This document shows positions 24,951-34,917 of a stretch of DNA of 64,000 nt, piece after piece. The stretch spans positions 248,001 through 312,000 of the forward strand of contig NZ_JAJFOW010000003.1 of assembly GCF_020731285.1 (NCBI RefSeq), read 5' to 3'. The position numbers were made by a program, and so were the translations under genes. Numbering within the stretch: position 1 is the first letter of the stretch; every line of letters starts with the position of its first letter. The DNA is from Cohnella baijiui. Lineage in GTDB: Bacteria > Bacillota > Bacilli > Paenibacillales > Paenibacillaceae. The notes beneath the pieces are model-generated. The model was not told the DNA's origin. It saw nothing but the letters and a program-made list of their open reading frames with translations, and ran no database searches.

Positions 24951-26552
24951 ATGCCAAAGCATGGGAAAGAAATTCAATGGTATGATGCCGACATAACGGA
25001 GAGGCTGCAATTGGCAACTGCCTACATATGCCGGATGTTGGACAAAGATAAGGATGAAGAACCTTTCTTCGGCATCATCAGGACCAAAGAAGGAACGGCC
25101 TTCGCCAACCATGCCGTTCAAATCGGTATTCCGCATGTGACGGGAAGAGCGTTGGACGCGCTTTTTTATACGGAAGAAATTACGGGAGAGCGGATTCCCG
25201 AACATGGGGAGCATGTCTATACGAGGTATTTGATAGATTGCTGCAGCAATGAGGATTGCCTGCCTTCTTACTATGATCCTGATCAGGATAACAAAAGATT
25301 CGTGGAATTCCATAACCTTCGGGAAGGTTTGGAGGGTCTCACCTGGTTGATCAAATGGAGGAATCATGAAGCTGCCGCTAAAATTGCCGTCGGGTTCGTG
25401 GATACTGTATACCGGCTCACCGATTTTTCAACCGGCGCCCTATCCTATGATTCGGCGAAAAAGATGGGCAGGGAAAAAGAGTTCGCCACGATCCAGCATG
25501 CTTATCCGTTAGTTCAGGGAAGGCTGGTCGGCGCGATGTTGAAGTATTATCGGGAGACCGGCAATCTGAAAGCCCTGAAGCTTTGCGCAGCGCACAGCAG
25601 AAGCACCATGCGGCATTGCTTTTCTCCGGAAGGCCTTATCCAAGATCAAGCCGCCAACCATATCCATTCCATAACTTCGAGCCTAAGCGGCATATTGGAA
25701 TATGCCATTCTCGCGAAGGATCCCATCCTGACGGATCAGATTCGAAACGTGTATGAAATCGGTCTTCGGGAATTTTACAGCTCGTATGGATGGTGCAAGG
25801 AACAAGCTTGGCTGGAAACCGATCAAGGCGAAGTCAATCAGGTGGGCGACTTGATCCAGATCCAATTGCTTTTGGCCGCTCACTCGGATCGGAAATACTT
25901 TTCGCATGCCGAGACTTTCATGCGCTCCTCCTTATTGCCCAGTCAGGTGTTGAAAAATGACTTTGTAGAGGAAGTCCCTAGTCCGGCAGGAGACCATGAA
26001 TGCGATATGAAAGAAAGGATGATCGGAGGATTCGGATTCCCGACGCCTAGCAGCCATTTGCAGAAAGAAGACTCTGCCATCAATACGATAGACATCACCC
26101 AGGGGGCCGTTCAGGCGATCTGCGAATTCACGAAGCATATCATTACCGAATCGGAATTGGGGATTATGGTTCATTTATTGTTCTCCTGGGAGAACGACCT
26201 GGCGGAAGTGAGAAGCGATCTGCCCAAAGAAGGCCGAATCGTCATCACGCCCAAGGCGGCGAGGAATATTCTGGTTCGCATACCAGAGCGAACAGAGCCA
26301 TCCTCTTTGCAGATTTGTATCGATAACGAACCTGTAGCGTTTCTGATGATGGACCGTTATGCCGTCATACGCAATTTGCAAGCGGGTCTGTCTTATGAGG
26401 TCAAGTTCATCCCCGAGACATGCGAGGAAGACGAGTTTATCTATCATAAACCGTACCGAGTGCGATGGCTTGGCGAGCAAGTGATCGGCGTCAGTCCGGT
26501 TGAAGGAATTTATCCTTTGTTTGAAGGGATAGACGGCCATGCAAAACTATGA
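24951..26552 (+). CDS. Putative toroid-type glycoside hydrolase, paralogue 1
   Basis: The protein has 533 residues from this start and no signal peptide. Its pattern of paired helices (GLTWLIKWRNHEAAAKIA, GRLVGAMLKYYRETGNLKAL, HSITSSLSGILEYA) suits an alpha/alpha toroid. The C-terminal beta part (IMVHLLFSWENDLAEV... ILVRIPERTEP) resembles the end of GH127/DUF1680 beta-L-arabinofuranosidases. I cannot name catalytic residues with confidence. ATG 24951 follows AAGGGAG by eight bases and is preferred to ATG 24927. It overlaps the isomerase gene by 14 bases, and a paralogue follows that gene. Cytoplasmic cleavage of an imported glycoside or glycuronide is inferred. Confidence 0.6.
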   Translation: MPKHGKEIQWYDADITERLQLATAYICRMLDKDKDEEPFFGIIRTKEGTAFANHAVQIGIPHVTGRALDALFYTEEITGERIPEHGEHVYTRYLIDCCSNEDCLPSYYDPDQDNKRFVEFHNLREGLEGLTWLIKWRNHEAAAKIAVGFVDTVYRLTDFSTGALSYDSAKKMGREKEFATIQHAYPLVQGRLVGAMLKYYRETGNLKALKLCAAHSRSTMRHCFSPEGLIQDQAANHIHSITSSLSGILEYAILAKDPILTDQIRNVYEIGLREFYSSYGWCKEQAWLETDQGEVNQVGDLIQIQLLLAAHSDRKYFSHAETFMRSSLLPSQVLKNDFVEEVPSPAGDHECDMKERMIGGFGFPTPSSHLQKEDSAINTIDITQGAVQAICEFTKHIITESELGIMVHLLFSWENDLAEVRSDLPKEGRIVITPKAARNILVRIPERTEPSSLQICIDNEPVAFLMMDRYAVIRNLQAGLSYEVKFIPETCEEDEFIYHKPYRVRWLGEQVIGVSPVEGIYPLFEGIDGHAKL

Positions 26553-27480
26553 GAAGAAAAATGAGCAAATTCGAAATGGCTTTGAGGCATTGAAACAAAA
26601 TTATCCGGACAAGTTGAAAAGGCGTCTGAATCTTTCCTGGAGCAATTGGGGTTTTGGAATCGAGCCTCTTCAAGACTCGGCCAAGCGATTGCATCGGGCG
26701 GGGATCCGGTATATCGAACTGCATGGAAATCATTACGGACGGGACCTCGGGTATAAGCCACACGAAACCTTAGAGGTGCTGAATGCATTTGACATCCAAG
26801 TCTCCGGCGTGTGCGGCATGTTTTCCAAGGATAACGACTTATCGAGCAACCGCGCCATTCACCGGCAGGCCGCGGTCGATTACTTGAAACGGGAAATCGA
26901 GTTTACAGCAGAGATAGGAGGGGCGTATGTCTTGGTTGTTCCCGGAGCGGTAGGCAGGCCGATTCCATACGACGGCATGGAGTTCGACCGCAGCGTCGAA
27001 ACTATAAGCATGGTGGCCGATCGGTTCGTCGAAGCGAACGTGAAAGCGGCAATCGAACCCATCCGCTCAGCCGAGGTCAGCTTCATCCACACGATTGCCG
27101 ACGCCCAAGCCTATATTCAGGCAGTAGCTCATGCAGGGGTTCAGCACATTAACGCGGATGTCTACCACATGCAATCCGAAGAAGCGCATATTGGAGAAGC
27201 ATTGCTGGCGGCGGGGGAACAACTGCTCAATCTGCATATCGCGGACAGCAGCCGCGGAGCGCTCGGCAGCGGTTCCATGGATTTGGATACCGTTATCATG
27301 GCGCTCTATTTGCTCGGCTACAACCGTGAAGGCAGGTATGTTACGGCCGAACCGCTGGGACCCGGCGGAGATCCCTACCCTGCCATGTACGGCAAATCCG
27401 ACAAGGAAACGCTTGATCGGCTTGTGTATCAGACCGCCTCTTACATCAAGGAAAGAGAAGATATTCTTTTGAATTCGTAA
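26539..27480 (+). CDS. Sugar phosphate isomerase/epimerase-like TIM-barrel protein
   Basis: The 313 residues match the xylose isomerase-like TIM barrel (AP endonuclease family 2). Metal-site elements appear in order: AYVLVVPGA, AAIEPIRSAE with the first glutamate, HINADVYHMQ with Asp and His, LLNLHIADSSRG with His, and a late VTAEPLGPG with the last glutamate. Members isomerise or epimerise sugars and keto-acids using a divalent metal. The start overlaps the hydrolase gene. Being placed between two paralogous hydrolases implies that it converts their product, but the sugar is unknown. Confidence 0.82.
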   Translation: MQNYEKKNEQIRNGFEALKQNYPDKLKRRLNLSWSNWGFGIEPLQDSAKRLHRAGIRYIELHGNHYGRDLGYKPHETLEVLNAFDIQVSGVCGMFSKDNDLSSNRAIHRQAAVDYLKREIEFTAEIGGAYVLVVPGAVGRPIPYDGMEFDRSVETISMVADRFVEANVKAAIEPIRSAEVSFIHTIADAQAYIQAVAHAGVQHINADVYHMQSEEAHIGEALLAAGEQLLNLHIADSSRGALGSGSMDLDTVIMALYLLGYNREGRYVTAEPLGPGGDPYPAMYGKSDKETLDRLVYQTASYIKEREDILLNS

Positions 27481-27504
27481 ATTCAAAGTGAAGGAGAAAT
27501 GAGC

Positions 27505-29058
27505 GTGTTAACGACGGACATAAGAAATCGAATAGAAGCGGGAATGGGCAGTTTAATCGGATTTTCTATCGACACGGATAGGATGAACGAACCTTATTTT
27601 GTCATGACCAAACATCCCGATGGTCGAATCCGGTTGGATCATTCTGGACCGATCGGCATTCCGCATTGCACCGGGAGGGCATTGGATGCGCTTTTGACGG
27701 CCGAGTCGATGACCGGCATTCCGATTCCCGCAGAAGTCGAAGAGGCGCTAACGTTTTATCATTTCGCGTCATTTTCCAATCGGGACGGCCTTAATTCTTA
27801 TGTCGACCATCAGCAAGAAGGCCAACGTTTTATCCAGATGCATAATATTCGGGAAGGTTTGTTGGGATTAGTTGCACTAGTCAAGTACAGAAGCAATGCA
27901 CGGGCAAGGGAAGTAGCGGATCGTATGTTGGATAAGCTTAATGATTTAACCACGAAAGAAGGAGCGTTCTCTGCTAAATTAGCGGAGCAAGAAGGGATCA
28001 TCGACAGACTTCAAGATTTGGAAGGACCGCCCCCTATGTCGAGCGGACGTTTTATTCGAGCTCTTGTAAGGTACCATTGTGAAACCGGGAGCATGCTTGC
28101 GCTTGATCTGGCTTCTCGTTACGCAAATTATAATTTAAAAACCGCGTTTACATTAGAGGGAGGGCTGACGGAAGCAGCGGGCGATCATGGTCACTCGATT
28201 ACCTCAACGGTCGAATCCATTCTGGAATATGCCATCTTCATAGCCGACGAGAACATGATTGACCATTGCAGAAGAATCTATGACCGCGGGCTTCGTACGT
28301 TCAGAAGCGACACGGGGTGGTGCTCGGAGCTTGTCAGCGGTCAATCCGGCAGGGGCGAAGCAAATAACACCGGGGACCTGATCCAAATTGCTTTGTTGTT
28401 GGGGAAACACAGTGACGCCCGTTATTTCGAGGATGCGGAAAGATTTATGCGAAGCCACTTGCTTCCAGCCCAATTGATGGATTCAGAGTCGCTGCCGGAA
28501 AACTCGGATCGTGTGGAAGATTGCCTGAAAAACATCCGCGCGAGGGCGAGAGGCAGTTTTGGATTTCCGCTTATGAATGACAGGTTTCTGCCGGGTGAAA
28601 GAATCGATATTGCGACAATGGATATTACCTCCGGTGCGGTACAGGCATTGTGCGCATATTATCAATCCATCGTCGAAAGGAAAGAAAAACAGGTCATGAT
28701 CCATCTGTTTTGCGACATTCGGACACCCGAAGTCTCGCTCGCAAGTTTTCTTCCCGATTTCGGTAAAATAGAGATTGCCGTCCACAGGGAATGTGATTTG
28801 AGCGTTCGCCTTCCCCTCTGGGCAGATGAACAAGGTTTATCCGTGCAGATCAACGGGGATGGAAAGCGTCTGCAGATTGAAAACGGATATATTCTGATGG
28901 ATCATATGCAACAGAATTCTAGTGTAATTATAGAGTTTGACTTGACAGAGAATATAACGGAAGAGACTCTTCTCGATACAAACTTCACAATCAAATGGAG
29001 AGGAAATCAGGTACTCGACGTGAAGCCGGCGGGCATTGAACAGCCTTTGTTTCCCTAA
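27505..29058 (+). CDS. Putative toroid-type glycoside hydrolase, paralogue 2
   Basis: The product (517 residues) aligns by eye along its whole length with paralogue 1. Shared blocks include IGIPHCTGRALDALL, FIQMHNIREGLLGLVALVKYR, HSITSTVESILEYAIF, GDLIQIALLL and DITSGAVQALCAYY. The matching Gly/His/Arg positions are the best candidates for the active site of both. The C-terminal beta domain has VIMIHLF-like and LSVRLPLWADEQ elements. GTG 27505 lies eight bases after AAGGAG; ATG 27499 is only two bases from it and less likely. It ends the operon before a terminator. Confidence 0.6.
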   Translation: MLTTDIRNRIEAGMGSLIGFSIDTDRMNEPYFVMTKHPDGRIRLDHSGPIGIPHCTGRALDALLTAESMTGIPIPAEVEEALTFYHFASFSNRDGLNSYVDHQQEGQRFIQMHNIREGLLGLVALVKYRSNARAREVADRMLDKLNDLTTKEGAFSAKLAEQEGIIDRLQDLEGPPPMSSGRFIRALVRYHCETGSMLALDLASRYANYNLKTAFTLEGGLTEAAGDHGHSITSTVESILEYAIFIADENMIDHCRRIYDRGLRTFRSDTGWCSELVSGQSGRGEANNTGDLIQIALLLGKHSDARYFEDAERFMRSHLLPAQLMDSESLPENSDRVEDCLKNIRARARGSFGFPLMNDRFLPGERIDIATMDITSGAVQALCAYYQSIVERKEKQVMIHLFCDIRTPEVSLASFLPDFGKIEIAVHRECDLSVRLPLWADEQGLSVQINGDGKRLQIENGYILMDHMQQNSSVIIEFDLTENITEETLLDTNFTIKWRGNQVLDVKPAGIEQPLFP

Positions 29059-29065
29059 TAATAAC

Positions 29066-29105
29066 AATGGCGGCGCGGGGAAGTCTTCCTCATGTCGCCA
29101 TTTTT
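29066..29105 (+). terminator. Rho-independent terminator after the hydrolase operon
   Basis: AATGGCG and CGCCATT enclose an inner GGAAG/CTTCC pairing, and TTTTTC follows. Confidence 0.75.
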
Positions 29106-29149
29106 CTAAAGTGAGTCGTCTCAAACCGTAACTCTATGCCTTTTTCATA

Positions 29150-29179
29150 TTGACATAATACAAATTGTAAAGATATACT
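29150..29179 (+). promoter_or_regulatory. Sigma-A promoter of the SLH exoprotein gene
   Basis: TTGACA (29150-29155), an 18-base spacer and TATACT (29174-29179). A GTCATAAGATAA element shared with the lpl-type operon follows at 29182-29193. Confidence 0.75.
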
Positions 29180-29240
29180 TTGTCATAAGATAATATGAAT
29201 TTCTTAGTAGTGAATGATTTCATCCTTATGGAGGCGTGCG

Positions 29241-32200
29241 ATGATGAGGAAGAAAGTTTTGAGTTTGTTGGTAGCGCTAACAATAGCGGGAGCTGTACCT
29301 GTTTATGCGGAGGTGGACAATGTGAATGCTAGTTCGGTCGTTCGTACGACATTTCAGACGGGAGCGGGAGGAGACGATGAAAGTGCGCACGTGTTGGCGG
29401 ATTCGGTTATGGTCTATGTATTCGAGCCTACATCGATCAAATCAAGAATTGCCTCATGGACCAATCGGGGATATCAAGTGGATGTGATGATGGCTTTAAA
29501 TCGGGATATGAATTATTACAAACGAGGACTATATGACGGCGTACAACACGTTGATGAAATTCAGAAGGATAAGGATGGGAATTTATTTACCCATTCGACC
29601 AGCGTTGATGTACCTTATATGGTGCCTACTGAAAATTGGAATAATTACATCTATTCAATGGCTAAGGCCAGTATCGATGCCGGAGCTAGACGCATCGTTT
29701 TCGAGGAACCGGACATGTTTATTAAATCCGGATATTCCGACGCGTTCAAACGAGAATGGTTAGCTTACTATGGGGAAGATTGGGTAGATCCTGCTTCATC
29801 GAAAGAAGCGGAATTCAAATCGCAAAAGCTTAAAGTGTATTTGTGCTATCGTGCACTTAAGGACATATCCGAACGTATTAAAGCGTACGATTCGAACGTC
29901 AAGGTATTGGTTGCCTCGCATTCTGGGATCGGCTACTTAATGTATGGAATTACGACTTCCAACTATGATTACTACAACATTCCGACGATCGATGGTTATA
30001 TTGCACAAGAGTGGAGCGATGCCGCGTTAGTGCCGGTGCCGGCGAACGGGAACAGCGAACGGCGTATTTTTGAATCCGCATACATTGATTATTCTAGCTT
30101 TGCTCACTTGAAGCTGGGTGATGATGGCAAGCAGTTGTATGCACTTGCCGACCCGAAAGCCGATACACCCGGGTATAGTTGGACGGAGTACGAACAGTTT
30201 TATAAAACAACCATTGCCGCGCAGCTGATGCAGCCGCAATTCAAGCAGTTTGAAGTCGTTCCGTGGTCAGAGCGGGGATTTGCGCAAGCGCCAGGTTCTT
30301 ATAAGACGATTCAAACCAATGTGTATCGGGCACTGCAGGATATGTATGAGAAATCGGCAACGATCGAGGCAGGCACGCAAGGGATCGGCATTTTGTACTC
30401 GGATACGATTTCACAAATGTCAACCGCGGGTGCAGTCCCATCATACTACGGTCCGATGGTTCCCTTAGTGGCTAAAGGCATTCCGCTACAGGTTATTCCA
30501 GCAGAAACCTTAACCAAACCGAATGCGTTGGCAAATACGAAAGTGTTGTTCGTTAGCTATGATGTATGGAAAGCCATAGAAGGCAATGTTGGTGTCGGAA
30601 ATGGCACGGGTTCCAAGGTTAATGACGCCTTGCGCGACTGGGTGAAGGGCGGCGGCGTGCTGGTATATACCGGGGGCTCCGGTAGTTCGGACCAATTGGA
30701 AGAGTGGTGGACGGAAACGAACCTGTCTTCGCCGAAGCAAGATCTATGGAATAAGCTTGCATTAAACGTAGCGAGTGAGCGAACTTCCAAGGGAACGAAC
30801 GATATCGTGTTGCAATCTTCGGGCGGGGCCGGTGTGTTTGGCGGACGTTCTTCGATCAACATACCCAAGCGGTTTACTGTGACTTCGGCTGAGCTTGGTG
30901 CCGGGGCGACTTCGCTGTATGAAGCGAACGGTCAATCCGTTGCATACGAGCAAGAAGTTGATCAAGGCAAGGTAATCGTAATGGGCGTATCTGCCGATTA
31001 TTTTGCATCCAGTCCGGAGGCTTCTCAGTTGATCCGCGATATTGCGAAATATGCGGTGGAGCAAGCGGGGGAAACGTACACCGAAGCTAATCTGTTGAAG
31101 TCCATTCGTGGACCGTATACGACGATTCAAGTCATGGATCAACCGGAGCAATTACATTTACAAGGCTCTTACATCGATCTGTTCGATGACCGGTTGCAGG
31201 TTGTTACGGGGATGACAGAGATGCAGCCGCGTACCAATGCGATGCTCTATGATATTAATGACAGAGATACGATAAAGCCTGAGGTGCTGTTCGCAAGCGG
31301 CGAACTGACAGATGTTAGGGAAGGCGCAGATGAAACCAGCTATAAGCTGGCGGGTACGCCGAATTCCCGTGCAAGCGCCAGACTGGGCGCGCCTGAGGGG
31401 CTCTATCCGGAAACAGTGACGGCAACGGATGCTACGAACGAACCCGTAATCGTATCAGCGGAATGGGAGAACAGTTCGAGGACGTTGTTGATCCGGCATG
31501 ATCACCAGAAACAAGGCGTGACGGTCCATGTGCAGTGGTCGAGTACGCCAGTTCCGGATACGGCGCCAGTCAACTTTGTAGAGAAGCGTGTAGAGACGAA
31601 TCAGAATGATGGGGACGCCGACTTTAAAGTCCGATATACAGGCGGACAACACCCTGATTTTAGATTTACGGACCACAGTGCGGAGCTTGTTTACAAATTT
31701 AATATCAATCAATACCCTAAAGCAAGTCTAACGCTGGAGATAGCCAACAATTACGTCATTAGTGTCTCCGGCGACGATGCAGTCTGGACAGAGCTTTTCC
31801 GAGCAGACCTGGATGCGAACGGAGATCCGGTAGTTGGAGGAGCTAATAAAGGTATCCGAAGGATCGGTAATTTGGCACAATATGCGAATGCCAATGGCGA
31901 AGTTTATGTGAAAATGACAAATGCGGATCCTACAAGAGGCAATGGTCCCGTTATGTACAGCTTTACCCTTCATTATGAAGAGCGCATTGCGCCATTTACT
32001 GTGCGTACGAATGACACCTTGGATATCCAGCCGGGGGAGACTAAAACCTTAGAGCTGGCTGTGACGAATCGCGATACGGTAGCGCACCAAGTCGCGATGT
32101 CTGTTCTTCCTAACGTAAAGGATACGTTGTCTTTCATTCCAGAATCAGCTGCAGAAGGGGACTACTTGGTCGAGAATAGAGGATCGGCTATGTCCGGGGG

Positions 32201-34805
32201 CGGTCGATATGCGGATGGGGCCAATTATTTCGTGTACAAGGTCCCCGTGCCGCAGGATATGGGCAACCCTGAATTGAAATTGACCCTGTCCAATCGGTTT
32301 GAAGTTTCACTGTCTTCCGATGGAACGAATTGGACCGTCGTGGATTACGAAGCAGACAGTTCTGTAGAGGGTGGAACCAACAAACGGGAGCGCAGCTATC
32401 CGATAAGCAACTATCAAAAGGAGTCGGGATGGGTCTATGTCAAAATCGGCGATCATTTTGGACGGGGCTGGGGTGGCATGCTCCACAGGTTATCGCTATC
32501 TGGCGATAGCGAACCGGAGCTAGCTATTGCTTTCCCTGACAATCAACTTGAGATTTTGCCGCATCAGACGCGAACGATTCATGTCCAGGTCACGCCGAAT
32601 ACGGACATTACGTCATCATCGCCGCAACAGTCTATTCGGTTATCGACGGGAGATTTCGGAATCGAATATTTGCTGCCGATTAAGATCAAATTCGTCAAAC
32701 CGGTCTATCTAGGTCATTGGGCTTCTTCGCCGATCACGATAGATGGTGTCGCTAATGAAAGCGAATGGAATGACGCGACGGACATCGTCATTAGTCAGAG
32801 TGATCCGAATCTGCTGCGTTATGGAACGCTGTGGGGGAATACAGAGAATATGAATGCAAAGTATCGGCTGAAATGGGACGACACAAATTTGTATGTGCTT
32901 GAGCAGCGGGGAGATAGCGAGTTCCTGTTTACAGAAACGGGTGGAAATATGTTCAGCTCTACGGCGTCGATGCTCTTCCTTGATATCGACCATAATAAGA
33001 AAGGGGCGGCCTACCGGTCAGGCGATTATGCAGTGATGTTTACGGCGGGTGGACCGGATTCGCAGCCGCATGTATTTTTGAGGCAGGGGGATGACGGAGG
33101 GGCTCAGGAATATACATTAACCGAAGCAGTCATTAAATCCGTAATAGATACAGAAGCGCACAAGTATGTGCTTGAGATGGCGATCCCATGGAGCGCTTTG
33201 CAAATCACGCCTTTTAGTCCGAGTAATGATCGGATCATAGGGATGAGTATGCTCTCGACTCGTAAGTTAAGCGGCAATGTATGGGGGCAGCTCATGTGGA
33301 TGGGCAATGGCGATGACCAAGCCAATTGGGCCGATATGAAGTTGGTCGGCAAGCTTACTCCGGAGCCTCCCGTAGATGTAACGCCACCCGTCATCACATT
33401 GATAGGTAGTGAACGAGTTCATGTGGCTAATGGAGCAACTTATACGGATGCAGGAGTCACCATTACAGATAACCGAGACACAGGATTAACCGCTGTCGTA
33501 ACGTACACGAAAGATGGGATTGCCGTAGCTGGTATCGATACGACAGTGGCGGGAACGTACATTTGCCATTACAATGTAAAGGATTCGGCAGGCAATGCAG
33601 CTACGGAAGTTATAAGAACAGTTATTGTAGCAGAAGCGAACCAAACGCCAACGACGTCGACGCCGACGCCGATATCACAAACAGAACCAATCGACGCTGA
33701 AAAACAACAGGTTGTTTCAGATGATCAACTAAAAAATGCAAAAGCAGGTATGATAACGATTGAAGTTCTGAAAAATAAGGAGTCGGTCATACTTCCAACC
33801 CATGTAGCTGACCTTATTGGCTCTAATCGCTTGCGGATTGTGCAGAACAATATGACAATCGAATTCTCCAAAGAACAGCTGCAAAAAATCCAAGGAGTCG
33901 TAACCGGAGCGCAAGCAGTTGGCGCGCAAATCAATTTCTCTGCAGCTATTGCACCAAAAGAGGCTGTTATCCATTTGGAGCAAAGATTTATTGAAAATGG
34001 GTCGGTTAAATTAACGGCTGCCAGTGATGTGATTGATTTCAAATTGAATGTAGTTACCAAAGACGGTTCAGTCATACCGGTAACAACCTTTACGGAGCCG
34101 TTGACGCTTACATTCAGGGTGAATCCGAATGCGAATCCCAATCTGTTGGGCATTTACTCTGTCGCGGCGGATGGAACGATTAAGTATGTGGGCGGAAAAT
34201 TAAACGATGCCGTTATAACGGTTAAAGTTAATTATTTAGGTCAGTATGCAGTGCTTGAATATGACAAAACCTTTTCCGATGTGAGTTCGAGCTTCTGGGC
34301 TAGTGAAATTATAAAGCATATGGTTGCAAAGCATATTATTGAAGGTGTTTCCGATACTCGTTTTGCACCGCAAGGAATGATCACGAGAGCAGAATTCGCG
34401 GCAATGATTGCACGAGCATTGGAATTAAAGGCTGTAAATAACTCGAAATTCAAAGATGTTGGCTCAACGAAGTGGTTTGCGGAGAGTGTCGCCGCAGTAG
34501 AGGAGGCTGGAATTGTACTTGGACGCAGCACGGATTTATTTGCGCCAAACGATTCAATCACACGCGAAGAAATGGCAGTGATATCGATTCGCGCTTATGA
34601 ATACCAGAAGGGGAATAAGGGTGCAACCACAAAGAAGGATACATTTAGCGACCAGGCTCAAATTAGCGTTTGGGCGCAAGATGCAGTGAGTAAAGCGCAA
34701 GAACTGGGCTTCATTAATGGACGCGGAAAGAATCGATTCGCTCCAAAAGAAATGTTGACCAGAGCAGAAGGCGCACAAGTCCTATCAACATGGTTAGCCG
34801 AATGA
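29241..34805 (+). CDS. Giant SLH-anchored multidomain exoprotein, probable glycoside hydrolase
   Basis: From ATG 29241 (after GGAGG) the product has 1854 residues. A signal peptide ends near VPVYA. Residues to about 390 resemble a TIM-barrel glycosidase with FEEPDMF as a possible acid. About 395-520 looks like the glutamine-amidotransferase-like trimerisation domain of beta-galactosidases. Two similar beta-sandwich repeats lie at about 787-912 and 970-1090. About 1155-1370 is a CBM9-like domain (ITIDGVANESEWNDA). A DUF5011-type Ig domain (PPVITLIG... YTDAGVTITDN) and a Thr/Pro linker follow. Three SLH domains from about 1675 (FSDVSSSFWASEIIKHM and two more) bind wall polymer. It stands alone behind its own promoter, and acting on glycans at the cell surface is inferred. 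Confidence 0.8.
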   Translation: MMRKKVLSLLVALTIAGAVPVYAEVDNVNASSVVRTTFQTGAGGDDESAHVLADSVMVYVFEPTSIKSRIASWTNRGYQVDVMMALNRDMNYYKRGLYDGVQHVDEIQKDKDGNLFTHSTSVDVPYMVPTENWNNYIYSMAKASIDAGARRIVFEEPDMFIKSGYSDAFKREWLAYYGEDWVDPASSKEAEFKSQKLKVYLCYRALKDISERIKAYDSNVKVLVASHSGIGYLMYGITTSNYDYYNIPTIDGYIAQEWSDAALVPVPANGNSERRIFESAYIDYSSFAHLKLGDDGKQLYALADPKADTPGYSWTEYEQFYKTTIAAQLMQPQFKQFEVVPWSERGFAQAPGSYKTIQTNVYRALQDMYEKSATIEAGTQGIGILYSDTISQMSTAGAVPSYYGPMVPLVAKGIPLQVIPAETLTKPNALANTKVLFVSYDVWKAIEGNVGVGNGTGSKVNDALRDWVKGGGVLVYTGGSGSSDQLEEWWTETNLSSPKQDLWNKLALNVASERTSKGTNDIVLQSSGGAGVFGGRSSINIPKRFTVTSAELGAGATSLYEANGQSVAYEQEVDQGKVIVMGVSADYFASSPEASQLIRDIAKYAVEQAGETYTEANLLKSIRGPYTTIQVMDQPEQLHLQGSYIDLFDDRLQVVTGMTEMQPRTNAMLYDINDRDTIKPEVLFASGELTDVREGADETSYKLAGTPNSRASARLGAPEGLYPETVTATDATNEPVIVSAEWENSSRTLLIRHDHQKQGVTVHVQWSSTPVPDTAPVNFVEKRVETNQNDGDADFKVRYTGGQHPDFRFTDHSAELVYKFNINQYPKASLTLEIANNYVISVSGDDAVWTELFRADLDANGDPVVGGANKGIRRIGNLAQYANANGEVYVKMTNADPTRGNGPVMYSFTLHYEERIAPFTVRTNDTLDIQPGETKTLELAVTNRDTVAHQVAMSVLPNVKDTLSFIPESAAEGDYLVENRGSAMSGGGRYADGANYFVYKVPVPQDMGNPELKLTLSNRFEVSLSSDGTNWTVVDYEADSSVEGGTNKRERSYPISNYQKESGWVYVKIGDHFGRGWGGMLHRLSLSGDSEPELAIAFPDNQLEILPHQTRTIHVQVTPNTDITSSSPQQSIRLSTGDFGIEYLLPIKIKFVKPVYLGHWASSPITIDGVANESEWNDATDIVISQSDPNLLRYGTLWGNTENMNAKYRLKWDDTNLYVLEQRGDSEFLFTETGGNMFSSTASMLFLDIDHNKKGAAYRSGDYAVMFTAGGPDSQPHVFLRQGDDGGAQEYTLTEAVIKSVIDTEAHKYVLEMAIPWSALQITPFSPSNDRIIGMSMLSTRKLSGNVWGQLMWMGNGDDQANWADMKLVGKLTPEPPVDVTPPVITLIGSERVHVANGATYTDAGVTITDNRDTGLTAVVTYTKDGIAVAGIDTTVAGTYICHYNVKDSAGNAATEVIRTVIVAEANQTPTTSTPTPISQTEPIDAEKQQVVSDDQLKNAKAGMITIEVLKNKESVILPTHVADLIGSNRLRIVQNNMTIEFSKEQLQKIQGVVTGAQAVGAQINFSAAIAPKEAVIHLEQRFIENGSVKLTAASDVIDFKLNVVTKDGSVIPVTTFTEPLTLTFRVNPNANPNLLGIYSVAADGTIKYVGGKLNDAVITVKVNYLGQYAVLEYDKTFSDVSSSFWASEIIKHMVAKHIIEGVSDTRFAPQGMITRAEFAAMIARALELKAVNNSKFKDVGSTKWFAESVAAVEEAGIVLGRSTDLFAPNDSITREEMAVISIRAYEYQKGNKGATTKKDTFSDQAQISVWAQDAVSKAQELGFINGRGKNRFAPKEMLTRAEGAQVLSTWLAE

Positions 34806-34821
34806 AATAAGTAACAAAGTA

Positions 34822-34862
34822 CAAACCACCCTGTTGAGATCCTCTCGCAGCAGGGTGGTTTG
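34822..34862. terminator. Terminator hairpin between convergent genes
   Basis: CAAACCACCCTG and CAGGGTGGTTTG form a perfect 12-base stem with a 17-base loop. The symmetry and position suit termination from both directions; the T-run is weak. Confidence 0.7.
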
Positions 34863-34917
34863 TTATGTTGCTACTTCCGATTGCCGAATGGGTTGGATGA
34901 GTAGATTGTTCAACAAA

